Below, in pieces: positions 1 to 6,025 of a stretch of 7,003 nucleotides of DNA (within the stretch, counting starts at the first letter, position 1; each line of letters opens with the position of its first letter). This stretch comes from Deltaproteobacteria bacterium (GTDB lineage: Bacteria > Bdellovibrionota > FAC87 > UBA2466). The notes below the pieces were generated by a model. The model did no database searches and was not told the DNA's origin. It was given only the letters and a program-made list of their open reading frames with translations. The stretch spans positions 1 through 7,003 of the forward strand of contig JABMMY010000353.1 of assembly GCA_013205415.1 (NCBI GenBank), given 5' to 3'. Position numbers and translations under genes: made by a program.

Positions 1-1031
1 CCCTTATGGTTAACCCATTGCTGGAGTAGTTTGATAGTATCCGGTTTATTACCCGCTTCCCAGAGTTTAAAAACGCTACGCCATTCACGGCGAAGTTTGT
101 CGGTTAGTAGGCGACTCCCAGGTTCTTTCATAAAAAAGGTGAGGTCCTCCTCATGCTCTGTGGTTTTTATAGCATTAATTTCTCCGTCATTGGGATCGAA
201 GGTTCCTGGTCTGGATTGGGGTGTGATCTTCCCATTGGGATCCTTGGAATAATAGTCGGATCGCAGGTCCGATTTGGGAAGGAGAGCGTAGGGATGCACT
301 ACATCCAGGCCAGACTCTAAATAATCTTGGTTAGGATAGGTAGGGTAAAATTCGGTTCCGAAAACTCTCATCGATGCAAAGGGGCTTCGGTATTCTCGAT
401 TTAAAGGAGCCGCTAATACCATATGAACCTCCATGTTTTCTGCATGAGAAGGAAAAAGTTGCATGATTTTACGTGGAATAGTTCCTTGAAAACCGGTGTC
501 GACAAAAAGTATTTTTTTATTTTTCAACAACGACTCCTCTGAAATTCCCTCCTGCTTCAGATATTCAGGAAGAAGGGGATCGGTCATCGTATTTCTCGAC
601 ACGTTAAGAAAATGTACCCTCTTTTTTAGGGTGGGTTCATTTTCAATGTCGCCAATTAAAAGTGCCGTTTGGCCAAGCAGTCTGGCATCGCGATCTAAAA
701 AATAGATCTCATGTTCTGGATACATTTCGATGAGCATCGCAAGAGATCTTAATTGAGCCGATTTTGTCATCTCCCATCTTTTTCCAAAGGAGTGGGGTGT
801 CGCCCTCACATTTAAAATGTCGGGGCCGCCAGGGTAACAGGTGGAACAGAAAAGAAGTCCAAAGGCGAAAAGGGTGGTGAGTAGTAGTCGCTGTTTAAAG
901 GTAAATCTTACCTTAGAAAGAGGCGGTTGAGTTTTGGGGATGTCATCAACGACATATAAAGGGGACGCAGGAGTGATCTCTTTTTGATTTGAGATATCTT
1001 TTCGATCAGATTTAGAACGATTAGAATTCAT
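1..1031 (-). CDS. Membrane-anchored protein of unknown function (partial, runs off the left edge)
   Basis: An uninterrupted minus-strand reading frame of 343 codons starts at the ATG at 1031 and is still open at base 1, so the C-terminus is missing. Residues 1-47 are polar and Ser/Lys/Asp-rich. Residues 48-64 are one hydrophobic segment (RLLLTTLFAFGLLFCSTC), followed by a long soluble part, which suggests a cytoplasmic tail, one membrane helix and a periplasmic domain. The cysteines after the helix do not form a normal lipobox, and the 47-residue leader argues against a lipoprotein. Two motif-like stretches stand out: EIYFLDRDARLLG (about 108-120) and KKILFVDTGFQGTIPRKI (about 172-189). They faintly recall the FLxRDG and VDxGxxGT motifs of some polysaccharide-associated HAD/phosphoribosyltransferase-like proteins, but I would not assign a function. 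The start is supported by a perfect AGGAGGT 13 bases upstream; the next Met is only at residue 88, beyond the helix. Confidence 0.85.
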   Translation of the reverse strand, partial: MNSNRSKSDRKDISNQKEITPASPLYVVDDIPKTQPPLSKVRFTFKQRLLLTTLFAFGLLFCSTCYPGGPDILNVRATPHSFGKRWEMTKSAQLRSLAMLIEMYPEHEIYFLDRDARLLGQTALLIGDIENEPTLKKRVHFLNVSRNTMTDPLLPEYLKQEGISEESLLKNKKILFVDTGFQGTIPRKIMQLFPSHAENMEVHMVLAAPLNREYRSPFASMRVFGTEFYPTYPNQDYLESGLDVVHPYALLPKSDLRSDYYSKDPNGKITPQSRPGTFDPNDGEINAIKTTEHEEDLTFFMKEPGSRLLTDKLRREWRSVFKLWEAGNKPDTIKLLQQWVNHK

Positions 1032-1051
1032 GGTAAGGGAAATTACCTCCT
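1032..1051 (-). promoter_or_regulatory. Strong Shine-Dalgarno with long spacer containing a small hairpin
   Basis: On the minus strand AGGAGGT (1045-1051) is a perfect Shine-Dalgarno, but it sits 13 bases from the ATG, longer than the usual 5-9. The spacer contains an exact inverted repeat, GGTAA (1043-1047) and TTACC (1032-1036), with a 6-base loop. Folding would shorten the effective spacing but also pair the GGT end of the Shine-Dalgarno. The sequence is directly seen; a regulatory effect is inference. Confidence 0.5.
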
Positions 1052-1105
1052 GTAACGCACATCGGTATTTGGAGGCAGGCCCTTTAGAAAATTCCTGTGT
1101 GAGTT

Positions 1106-1135
1106 TTTTCATATTTCAGTTCTGTTTGGTACAAT
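1106..1135 (+). promoter_or_regulatory. Extended -10 promoter for the lipoprotein gene, predicting a leaderless mRNA
   Basis: TACAAT at 1130-1135 matches the sigma-70 -10 box at 5 of 6 bases and is preceded by TGG (1127-1129), giving an extended -10 of form TGnTACAAT. A weak -35 (TTTTCA, 1106-1111, 4 of 6) lies 18 bases upstream. The usual seven-base distance from the last base of the -10 puts +1 at 1142, the A of the start codon. No Shine-Dalgarno lies between, which fits a leaderless transcript. Confidence 0.5.
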
Positions 1136-1141
1136 GCAACT

Positions 1142-1909
1142 ATGGATAAAATAATTAAAATTTCATGCGTGGCATTATGCGGATTTTTACTTAATTGCGG
1201 TTCCTCTCCTAGCAGGAGAGCTGAAATGGGGAATTCTAAAAATAGGAAAATGGATGACACTCAACCTGAAATCGAGGGTTCTGAAAAAGCGATACCCAAG
1301 ACTAAAACTAAGGTGAAGCCGGTGGCTAAGGCAGTCCGAGCCGTTCCTGAAATAACAACGTTGAAAGATTTTATATCCTATTATCGAAAAACTTTAGAAT
1401 CGTTGGGTCAAAAAAAGGAGGATGGTTCCTATTTAGTAGAGCAGGAGGATGTGGACTTGATGAAGCAACAGTTTGGAAGACTGCTTCAAATAGAAGCGAG
1501 TGCCGTTACCTTTTTAGTTAACCCTGTGACTCAAGGTGCGTGGTTTGGTAATTGTACTTTGGTGATGGATAAAAAATTAGAACGAATTTTTATTGTGGCA
1601 AGCAATGGAGAGTATCAGAGCCCAGTGTTAAGAGATAAGATTTGGGGAGGACTATATAAAACGGTAGAAGGGGAGCTGGTCTTTCTTTCCTCCTTCTATG
1701 GGGATCTTCAAAAGAAGGTTCCTTATCGAGTTTTATGGGGCGCGAGCGATATGAAGGTTATTTCCTTTGTGTTTGATAGAAGCAAAGAGGGAAGTGTGGA
1801 GGCTCAGGTTAGAGGTCCTAAAGGGGTCCTACTCAATATTTCTCGAAAGGGGAGAGATAATCATACTATCCAGGTTAATGGACAGAACCTAACTCCTGTT
1901 TTTGAATAG
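1142..1909 (+). CDS. Predicted lipoprotein of unknown function
   Basis: This 255-residue protein has a typical lipoprotein signal: basic start (MDKIIK), a hydrophobic core, and a lipobox-like LLNC with the acceptor Cys at residue 19. Asn at -1 is tolerated in some bacteria but is unusual by E. coli standards; Gly at +2 does not suggest inner-membrane retention. Residues 20-70 form a charged, Lys/Pro/Ala-rich linker containing KTKTKVKPVAKAVRAVPE, then comes a folded-looking domain (about 72-255) with an amphipathic helical stretch (TLKDFISYYRKTLESLG) and alternating strand-like segments. I do not recognise the domain. The start is fixed by the signal peptide and the promoter; there is no Shine-Dalgarno. 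The gene is divergent from the gene at 1-1031 and converges on the SOUL gene with only 35 bases between them. Role unknown; it is probably anchored at the periplasmic face of a membrane. Confidence 0.85.
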   Translation: MDKIIKISCVALCGFLLNCGSSPSRRAEMGNSKNRKMDDTQPEIEGSEKAIPKTKTKVKPVAKAVRAVPEITTLKDFISYYRKTLESLGQKKEDGSYLVEQEDVDLMKQQFGRLLQIEASAVTFLVNPVTQGAWFGNCTLVMDKKLERIFIVASNGEYQSPVLRDKIWGGLYKTVEGELVFLSSFYGDLQKKVPYRVLWGASDMKVISFVFDRSKEGSVEAQVRGPKGVLLNISRKGRDNHTIQVNGQNLTPVFE

Positions 1910-1914
1910 ACCTC

Positions 1915-1960
1915 TATCTGAATGTGAACGTGAACGTGAAGTATTTAATTTATCTGAATG
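1915..1960. repeat. Short direct repeats between convergent genes
   Basis: The decamer TATCTGAATG occurs at 1915-1924 and again at 1951-1960, the second copy inside the 3' end of the SOUL gene. Between them lies a hexamer array GTGAAC, GTGAAC, GTGAAG (1924-1941). This looks like replication slippage or a small local duplication. No terminator hairpin is visible in this convergent gap. Confidence 0.6.
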
Positions 1961-2577
1961 AGGATTTCATTTTTTCGTAAAAACCAAAGAGTATAAGGCG
2001 CATTATATCTGGCCCAAAAAGGCTCCCCTACAGATTTTAATTTTCTTTTCTCCATTGCTGTTTTTAAAACTTCAAGATTCTCCTCGTAATTAGCCTCGGT
2101 CCATCTGCCAGAGTAGGTGACTACAGCGAACTTTTTTCTTGGAATTAATTTCAAATGGACCCGCGAATCTTTAGGTTTAGGAAGGGTATCTACGGTAAAT
2201 TTGGAGGGCATTGGAAATTGAATTGTCCAATTGCGATCGGAACCCTTGTGGTTTTTTGTGATAAGAGGGGTGCCTAATTCTAAGGGGATCTGTTCTGTCT
2301 GAATTACCGGAGCGGTCATGGAAATATTATGATTGCCTAAATTTTTACCAAAGATATAGGCAGCTAAAAGTTTAAATCCCAAGGAACCTGCTTCGCTGCG
2401 GTCGCCCATTACCTCGGCTTCGGCCACCCAATATTCATCATAGTTTCTAACCTCAATAGACTCTAATTTTTCAACGACCTGATATTTAGGTTCTTCAAAT
2501 GCCATGGCCTGTTTCCCTTCACATAAAAATAGGAGGATACAAAATAGGTATGGGAACAATAGAAAATATTTAACCAT
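1945..2577 (-). CDS. SOUL/heme-binding family protein, exported
   Basis: A 210-residue protein with the hallmarks of the SOUL family: MTAPV (87-91), FPMPSKF (121-127), TLPKP (131-135), AVVTYSG (151-157), and the C-terminal ARYNAPYTLWFLRKNE (189-204), which corresponds to the family's ARYNxPxTxxFxRRNE block. SOUL proteins bind heme or other tetrapyrroles in some characterised members (p22HBP); heme binding by this bacterial member is inferred only. Residues 1-26 are a signal peptide (hydrophobic core 4-19, likely cut after AMA), so the protein should act in the periplasm or outside. A Cys at 19 is not in a good lipobox context. The ATG at 2577 is the only possible start, since an in-frame stop lies four codons upstream; the Shine-Dalgarno is poor. 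The gene is transcribed divergently from the protease-nuclease operon, sharing a 184-base intergenic region. Confidence 0.93.
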   Translation of the reverse strand: MVKYFLLFPYLFCILLFLCEGKQAMAFEEPKYQVVEKLESIEVRNYDEYWVAEAEVMGDRSEAGSLGFKLLAAYIFGKNLGNHNISMTAPVIQTEQIPLELGTPLITKNHKGSDRNWTIQFPMPSKFTVDTLPKPKDSRVHLKLIPRKKFAVVTYSGRWTEANYEENLEVLKTAMEKRKLKSVGEPFWARYNAPYTLWFLRKNEILIQIN

Positions 2578-2647
2578 CTCATTAGGCTAATTAATTTCGA
2601 GGTCGTAGTCAGCAAATAACTGTAAATTACCAATAGGCACCGACTCT

Positions 2648-2664
2648 TGGTATAACAGGTGTTA
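2648..2664 (+). promoter_or_regulatory. Candidate extended -10 promoter overlapping a palindrome, upstream of the protease operon
   Basis: TGGTATAAC at 2648-2656 is an extended -10 (TGn plus TATAAC, 5 of 6). Transcription would start near 2663, leaving about a 99-base leader before the protease ATG. No convincing -35 is present. The perfect inverted repeat TAACA-GG-TGTTA (2653-2664) covers the end of the -10 and the start point, where an operator could sit. It is short enough to be chance. Confidence 0.3.
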
Positions 2665-2761
2665 ATAGCTTTCTCATGTTGTGTTTCCACCGTTTTCACG
2701 TAACCTTAAAGTAGTTCTTTTTCCGAAAACAAATTAATCGCTAAATTCAAGGAGACTCAGT

Positions 2762-4129
2762 ATGAAAACCACAGGTGTTTTTATCTCTGTTTTGTTCGCA
2801 TTCTCAACTCGAACTATCGTGATTGCTGCGAATCTACCCTCTGAGGTATTAAAACGGGTGCCCACATCGGTTGATTTAGAGAGTGTCCGGCATCGGTTCT
2901 CAAAAATAGAATTGGAACAGCTGGTTAAGGATTGTGGTTCGGGAGTTGTTAAGGGGGCGGTTAATTCTGTTGGAGTGAGTGCAAATAATAGCTGTAGTTT
3001 TCAGGTGGAATTAGATCCTTTATTTTTTGAACCCTTGAAATCTAAAACAGGACTATTAGTCGAAAAGGATTGGGCCTATCAAGACGGCGTACAATGGTTT
3101 GTGCCGGTAGAAAGAGAGGTTCCCTCGAATTTTGATCTGCGAGAAATGATGGTAAATGGAATTCCGGAGATCAAAAAACAGCAATGTGGAGATTGTTGGG
3201 CCTGGTCTTCGCATCACGGCCTGGAGATAGCTCGTGCTGTTCACGATGGTAAAGTAGTTGATCACTCGGTACAAACGGTTTTGTCCTGTTCCAGGGCAGG
3301 GTCCTGTAATGGAGGGTACATGAAGGCGGTCGATTTTTTATTGCATGGACTTCCTGAAGAGGCCGATTTTCCCTATGCGGCCTACGACAAACAGTGCAAG
3401 TACAGCTCCTCCTTGTTGGCGACAGGATGGGAACCGAAAATGCTTTCAACTCCTTATGTCGGAGATTCTAAAAGATACTCACTCGCCAAAAGAAAACCCA
3501 ATGGAAATTTTAGAGAGGGAACAAAGGTCAAGGAGATGATGGCTGCGATGTATGATTCCAAAGGCCCTCTAGTGGTGACGGTAGCGGCCTATTCTATTTC
3601 TGGTGATGGAATTTACAACTCCTGCAGCTCTATCAACTCGAGTGGAAATCACATGGTAGCGGTGGTGGGTTGTGATAATAGCAACGGAAAAACCAATGCC
3701 CATGTCTGGAATTCATGGGGTAAAACTCATGGAGAAAATGGGGTTTCTAAAATTCAGTGGGAGTGTGGAGATGCTAAATTAAACCGTGGTTTAGGAGTGA
3801 GTGCTAAGGTGGTTCAGTATAAACCTAGCTGTGTTCCGCCCGATGTCGCTCAGGTGTATCTTCATGAAATAAAAGCAGGGGAGTCGGTTAAAATTGGAGC
3901 CGAACAAAAAACGGGTGTCACATGCCAATGGGCACCTATCGAAGGATTAATAGATCCTACTAGCTGTTCACCTTTGGCGAAACCTAATCGGACCACCGAA
4001 TATCACCTGAGTGCGACTAACGCCTGTGGAACGGCTTCGAGTATGACATTAGTGAGTCCCTGGGCCAATGAAAAGGGGCTCCCTCATAAAGTACTGACTC
4101 CGCATGGAGAGATCATCGTCATGAAATGA
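2762..4129 (+). CDS. Secreted papain-like (C1A) cysteine protease with C-terminal Ig-like segment
   Basis: A 455-residue protein: signal peptide (about 1-23), a propeptide-like region (24-118), a papain fold (about 120-352) and a C-terminal extension (355-435). The catalytic set is complete: CGDCWAWS with nucleophile Cys145, NHMVAVVG with His297, and WNSWG with Asn317. The SCNGG motif (181-185) and Cys spacing allow the two papain disulfides, C142-C182 and C176-C212. One oddity: the stretch before the active-site Cys (KKQQCGDC) is one residue shorter than the usual QGxCGSC, so the oxyanion Gln sits at -4 or -5 instead of -6. The C-terminal part contains TTEYHLSATNACGTAS, like the last strand of bacterial Ig-like modules, and paired cysteines. 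The start has AAGGAG (2749-2754) seven bases upstream. Likely an exported endopeptidase activated by propeptide removal; it overlaps the downstream nuclease gene. Confidence 0.93.
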   Translation: MKTTGVFISVLFAFSTRTIVIAANLPSEVLKRVPTSVDLESVRHRFSKIELEQLVKDCGSGVVKGAVNSVGVSANNSCSFQVELDPLFFEPLKSKTGLLVEKDWAYQDGVQWFVPVEREVPSNFDLREMMVNGIPEIKKQQCGDCWAWSSHHGLEIARAVHDGKVVDHSVQTVLSCSRAGSCNGGYMKAVDFLLHGLPEEADFPYAAYDKQCKYSSSLLATGWEPKMLSTPYVGDSKRYSLAKRKPNGNFREGTKVKEMMAAMYDSKGPLVVTVAAYSISGDGIYNSCSSINSSGNHMVAVVGCDNSNGKTNAHVWNSWGKTHGENGVSKIQWECGDAKLNRGLGVSAKVVQYKPSCVPPDVAQVYLHEIKAGESVKIGAEQKTGVTCQWAPIEGLIDPTSCSPLAKPNRTTEYHLSATNACGTASSMTLVSPWANEKGLPHKVLTPHGEIIVMK

Positions 4130-4677
4130 AAAGAAAATATATTCTATTTTTGTTAAGTCTTTTTTTACCAATCACCAGTTGGGGGACGGAGGTGTATTTT
4201 TCCCCCTCTGCAGATTGTGAAAATAGAATGGTAAAGGCGATTCAGGATTCTAAAAAAGAGATTGTAATTGTAGTCTACAGTTTTAATAATTTAAAATTGG
4301 CCGAGGCCTTAAGAAAAGCAAAAAATAGAGGGGTCTCCATTCAGATTCTTACCGACTATACTCAAGCCTCCCATAAGAATTCATTGGCGCTGCCTCTAGC
4401 CAATGAAGGATTTGAAGTTAAACTGCATAGTAAATTTAAAATAGAACATAACAAATTTGCCGTATTTGATAAGGGTCTTGTCGGCACCGGCAGTTTTAAC
4501 TGGACTGGAGCCGCCTCCCGATCAAATTCTGAAAACTGTATTTTTTTAACTGAGGTGGACGTTATTCAGAAATACCGAGATCGTTTTACCTTTCTCTGGA
4601 AGAAAAACACGCTACAGGCCTCTGAATTTAAGATGAAAAGATTAATGCAGAAAAACCGTCGGCCTTCAGGGAAGTAA
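4126..4677 (+). CDS. Secreted Nuc-type nuclease of the phospholipase D superfamily
   Basis: A 183-residue protein with a signal peptide (1-20, likely cut after TSWG) and a single HKD domain. The catalytic motif reads HNKFAVFD (H108, K110, D115), followed at the family spacing by GSFNWTGAA (122-130) and NSEN (134-137). This arrangement and length match the bacterial endonuclease Nuc group, where two single-motif subunits dimerise to build one active site acting on DNA or RNA phosphodiesters through a phosphohistidine intermediate. Phospholipase activity is possible but less likely at this size. The ATG lies inside the stop of the protease gene (ATGA overlap at 4126-4129), and the only nearby Shine-Dalgarno-like GGAGAG (4106-4111) is far from it, so translation is probably coupled. 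Protease and nuclease would be exported together, suggesting joint digestion of external or prey macromolecules. Confidence 0.92.
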   Translation: MKRKYILFLLSLFLPITSWGTEVYFSPSADCENRMVKAIQDSKKEIVIVVYSFNNLKLAEALRKAKNRGVSIQILTDYTQASHKNSLALPLANEGFEVKLHSKFKIEHNKFAVFDKGLVGTGSFNWTGAASRSNSENCIFLTEVDVIQKYRDRFTFLWKKNTLQASEFKMKRLMQKNRRPSGK

Positions 4678-4696
4678 AATCATATTTGTGTTTCGA

Positions 4697-4714
4697 TCAT
4701 TAAATATTTGATGA
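4697..4714. other. AT-rich inverted repeat after the nuclease gene
   Basis: TCATTAA-ATAT-TTGATGA can form a seven-pair stem (one G-U pair) with a four-base loop, 20 bases after the nuclease stop. No T-tract follows directly (TTTT appears only at 4723-4726), so it is a poor intrinsic terminator. It might protect the 3' end or be a relic. Confidence 0.3.
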
Positions 4715-4728
4715 GGCGATTGTTTTAA

Positions 4729-4830
4729 GGGTATTCATCGGTGCATACGGAGCGCGGGCAGTTCACATTGGTCAGAGGCGGAACCTGCTTACGGTGCGTG
4801 AGCTGCGGGGCGACGAGCGGGTGTTCGTGA
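4729..4830 (+). pseudogene. nrdJ: 3'-end remnant of a vitamin B12-dependent (class II) ribonucleotide reductase gene
   Basis: The frame bounded by TAA at 4726-4728 and TGA at 4828-4830 encodes a Cys-rich tail: QFTLVRGG, then TCLRCVSCGATSGCS. This closely matches the remembered C-terminal ends of NrdJ proteins with a zinc-ribbon tail, of form (V)RNGxCxxCxxCGxTxGCS, where the last cysteines shuttle electrons to the active site. Only about 33 codons remain. The first CxxC expected just upstream reads H-T-E-R, and CGC (Arg, 4753-4755) is one transition from TGC (Cys), so this looks like a decaying fragment. GC is 58 of 90 bases over 4741-4830, far above the flanks, pointing to a foreign or older origin. 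A GTG at 4741 with AAGG ten bases upstream could start a 29-residue peptide, but a working micro-protein is less likely. Identification is from motif memory, not a search. Confidence 0.6.
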
Positions 4831-4832
4831 CT

Positions 4833-5957
4833 TTAAGAAAAATGTAGCCAGGACATTCTAGAAATCCCTTTTTTTGAAAGACGGTCACTTTTGTCAATTG
4901 GAGCTAGGAGTAGGCCCTGGGATGAACCTAACTTTTTCATTGATCCGGCGACTCCTTTCTCATCCCAACCCAGCGCACCGGAGGATTTAGAAATAATTTT
5001 AACTGGCAGTTTACCGATGACAAAATCCACAGGTTCACCTCTGGCGCTTTTGAAATAAGTAATGCGTTCTTTCTTGAGCTGGTATTCTAAGCTTCCCACA
5101 ATCTCATTATAAATAAAATGTCGTGCAAGAATAAGCGTTCCCGGTTCTGATCTACACTTTTCTTGAAGCAGATGCGTCACAAGCCCGCTATCTCCCATGA
5201 GCCAAAAATCACGGCCAGTACCGGCCGGGTGACACGGAAGACGATTTACTAAGAAAATATTTTCCATTGCCTTAAGATAGCGAGTCACTTTTCTAGAGTC
5301 CTTAGAAAACAGCGAGATTTCGGGATAAGCACCTTGCTTTAACATTCCTGAAATTTCATTTAGAACAACCCATGCAAAATCAAGATCGTACCCCTTTCCA
5401 TAGGAGCGAGAGAGATCTCTAACCATCGTTGTTTCAAGCCAACTATCCCAGTATAGTCGTCTGGAGTCGGCATCTCTTAAAAACATGGGCACTGGAAGAC
5501 CACCCCGTTGCATTGCTTTTACAAAACTATCCAAGTTAACCGTGCTAGTCCCTTCTCTTAGGGTGAGTGGGAACAAACGTAATGTACCAATTCTACCGGT
5601 TAAGGATTCACGCGTAAGCTCTCCTGCGCTAAAACGCTGGGAGCCCGATATATAAAATGTGCCAGGAACTCTTTTCTTATCAACTTCGCTCTTCAACGCA
5701 TCGAATATTTTCGTCACTTTTTGCACCTCATCGATTGCAAAAGGCCTGGCATATTTAGCTAGAAAAACTTTAGGGGAGTTTTCTGCATCCGTTCGAGAAT
5801 CATCGTCGTCAAAGGTGACAAAGTTGGAAATGTTTAATAAGTCGCGGATTAAAGTAGATTTACCCACCTGCCTTAAACCCACGAGGCCAACGACAGGCCA
5901 AAGTTTTGCTAATCTCCTTAAGGGGGCAAGGGCTAAGCGCTGTCTGAGATGTGGCAT
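4833..5957 (-). CDS. AAA_14/DUF4143 family ATP-binding protein
   Basis: A 374-residue protein with Walker A GLRQVGKST (27-35), Walker B FAIDEVQK (73-80, D76 E77), a sensor-like YISGSQRFS (102-110), and the R-x-x-LFPLTLREG segment (127-136) typical of AAA_14 ATPases. The C-terminal half is the DUF4143 region, which in relatives ends in a nuclease-like E...EVD...ExK pattern. Here E285 (YNEIVGSLEY), D311 (PVDFVI) and K324 (IISKSS) can be aligned, but the Glu before the Lys is Ile322, so nuclease chemistry is doubtful. The family is widespread and probably often transferred between genomes; its biological role is unsettled. The gene has no Shine-Dalgarno, but a near-consensus promoter ends six bases before the ATG. 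It is monocistronic, convergent with the ribonucleotide reductase remnant and flanked upstream by a transposase remnant, so it looks like mobile cargo. Length is near the family norm and the frame is intact. Confidence 0.92.
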   Translation of the reverse strand: MPHLRQRLALAPLRRLAKLWPVVGLVGLRQVGKSTLIRDLLNISNFVTFDDDDSRTDAENSPKVFLAKYARPFAIDEVQKVTKIFDALKSEVDKKRVPGTFYISGSQRFSAGELTRESLTGRIGTLRLFPLTLREGTSTVNLDSFVKAMQRGGLPVPMFLRDADSRRLYWDSWLETTMVRDLSRSYGKGYDLDFAWVVLNEISGMLKQGAYPEISLFSKDSRKVTRYLKAMENIFLVNRLPCHPAGTGRDFWLMGDSGLVTHLLQEKCRSEPGTLILARHFIYNEIVGSLEYQLKKERITYFKSARGEPVDFVIGKLPVKIISKSSGALGWDEKGVAGSMKKLGSSQGLLLAPIDKSDRLSKKGISRMSWLHFS

Positions 5958-5963
5958 TTAAAT

Positions 5964-5992
5964 ACTGTAATTATATGTATCCAAGATGTCAA
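5964..5992 (-). promoter_or_regulatory. Strong promoter for the DUF4143 ATPase gene, leaderless or nearly so
   Basis: Minus strand: consensus TTGACA (5987-5992), 17-base spacer, TACAGT (5964-5969, 4 of 6), then six bases to the ATG at 5957, so +1 would be the A of the start codon. A perfect TATAAT (5970-5975) sits immediately upstream of TACAGT; used with a weak -35 it would give a leader of only about six bases. Either way there is no room for a ribosome-binding site, matching its absence. Confidence 0.55.
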
Positions 5993-6025
5993 ATAATGAT
6001 AGTATCTAAACGAGGCGTTTGGACG

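Noticed and set aside
31..252. Plus-strand open frame of 73 codons
   Set aside because: It lies antisense to the continuous minus-strand coding region 1-1031, has a Ser/Arg-rich composition typical of a shadow frame, and has no domain signal.
496..705. Plus-strand open frame of 69 codons
   Set aside because: Also antisense within the minus-strand gene at 1-1031, with no ribosome-binding site or recognisable motif.
1915..1960. CRISPR-like or integration repeat
   Set aside because: The repeats are 6-10 bases and few; they look like local slippage.
2463..2699. Minus-strand open frame of 78 codons across the SOUL gene start
   Set aside because: It overlaps the well-supported SOUL signal peptide in another frame and shows no homology-like features; the intergenic part is better read as regulatory.
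2640..2700. Tetrapyrrole riboswitch or structured leader before the protease
   Set aside because: Apart from the 12-base palindrome no long-range pairing or known riboswitch core could be seen by eye.
3056..3449. Two minus-strand open frames inside the protease gene, and a plus-strand one at 3345-3539
   Set aside because: All lie within the C1A protease coding sequence, which carries the full catalytic set; they are shadows.
4697..4714. Intrinsic terminator after the nuclease gene
   Set aside because: The stem is AT-rich and no T-tract follows directly, so it is kept only as an inverted repeat.
4741..4830. Functional 29-residue zinc-binding micro-protein starting at GTG
   Set aside because: Possible, but the match to the NrdJ tail, loss of the expected first Cys pair and absence of a promoter make a gene remnant the simpler reading.
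5659..5961. Plus-strand open frame of 100 codons
   Set aside because: It is antisense to the Walker A/Walker B part of the ATPase gene, with no independent support.
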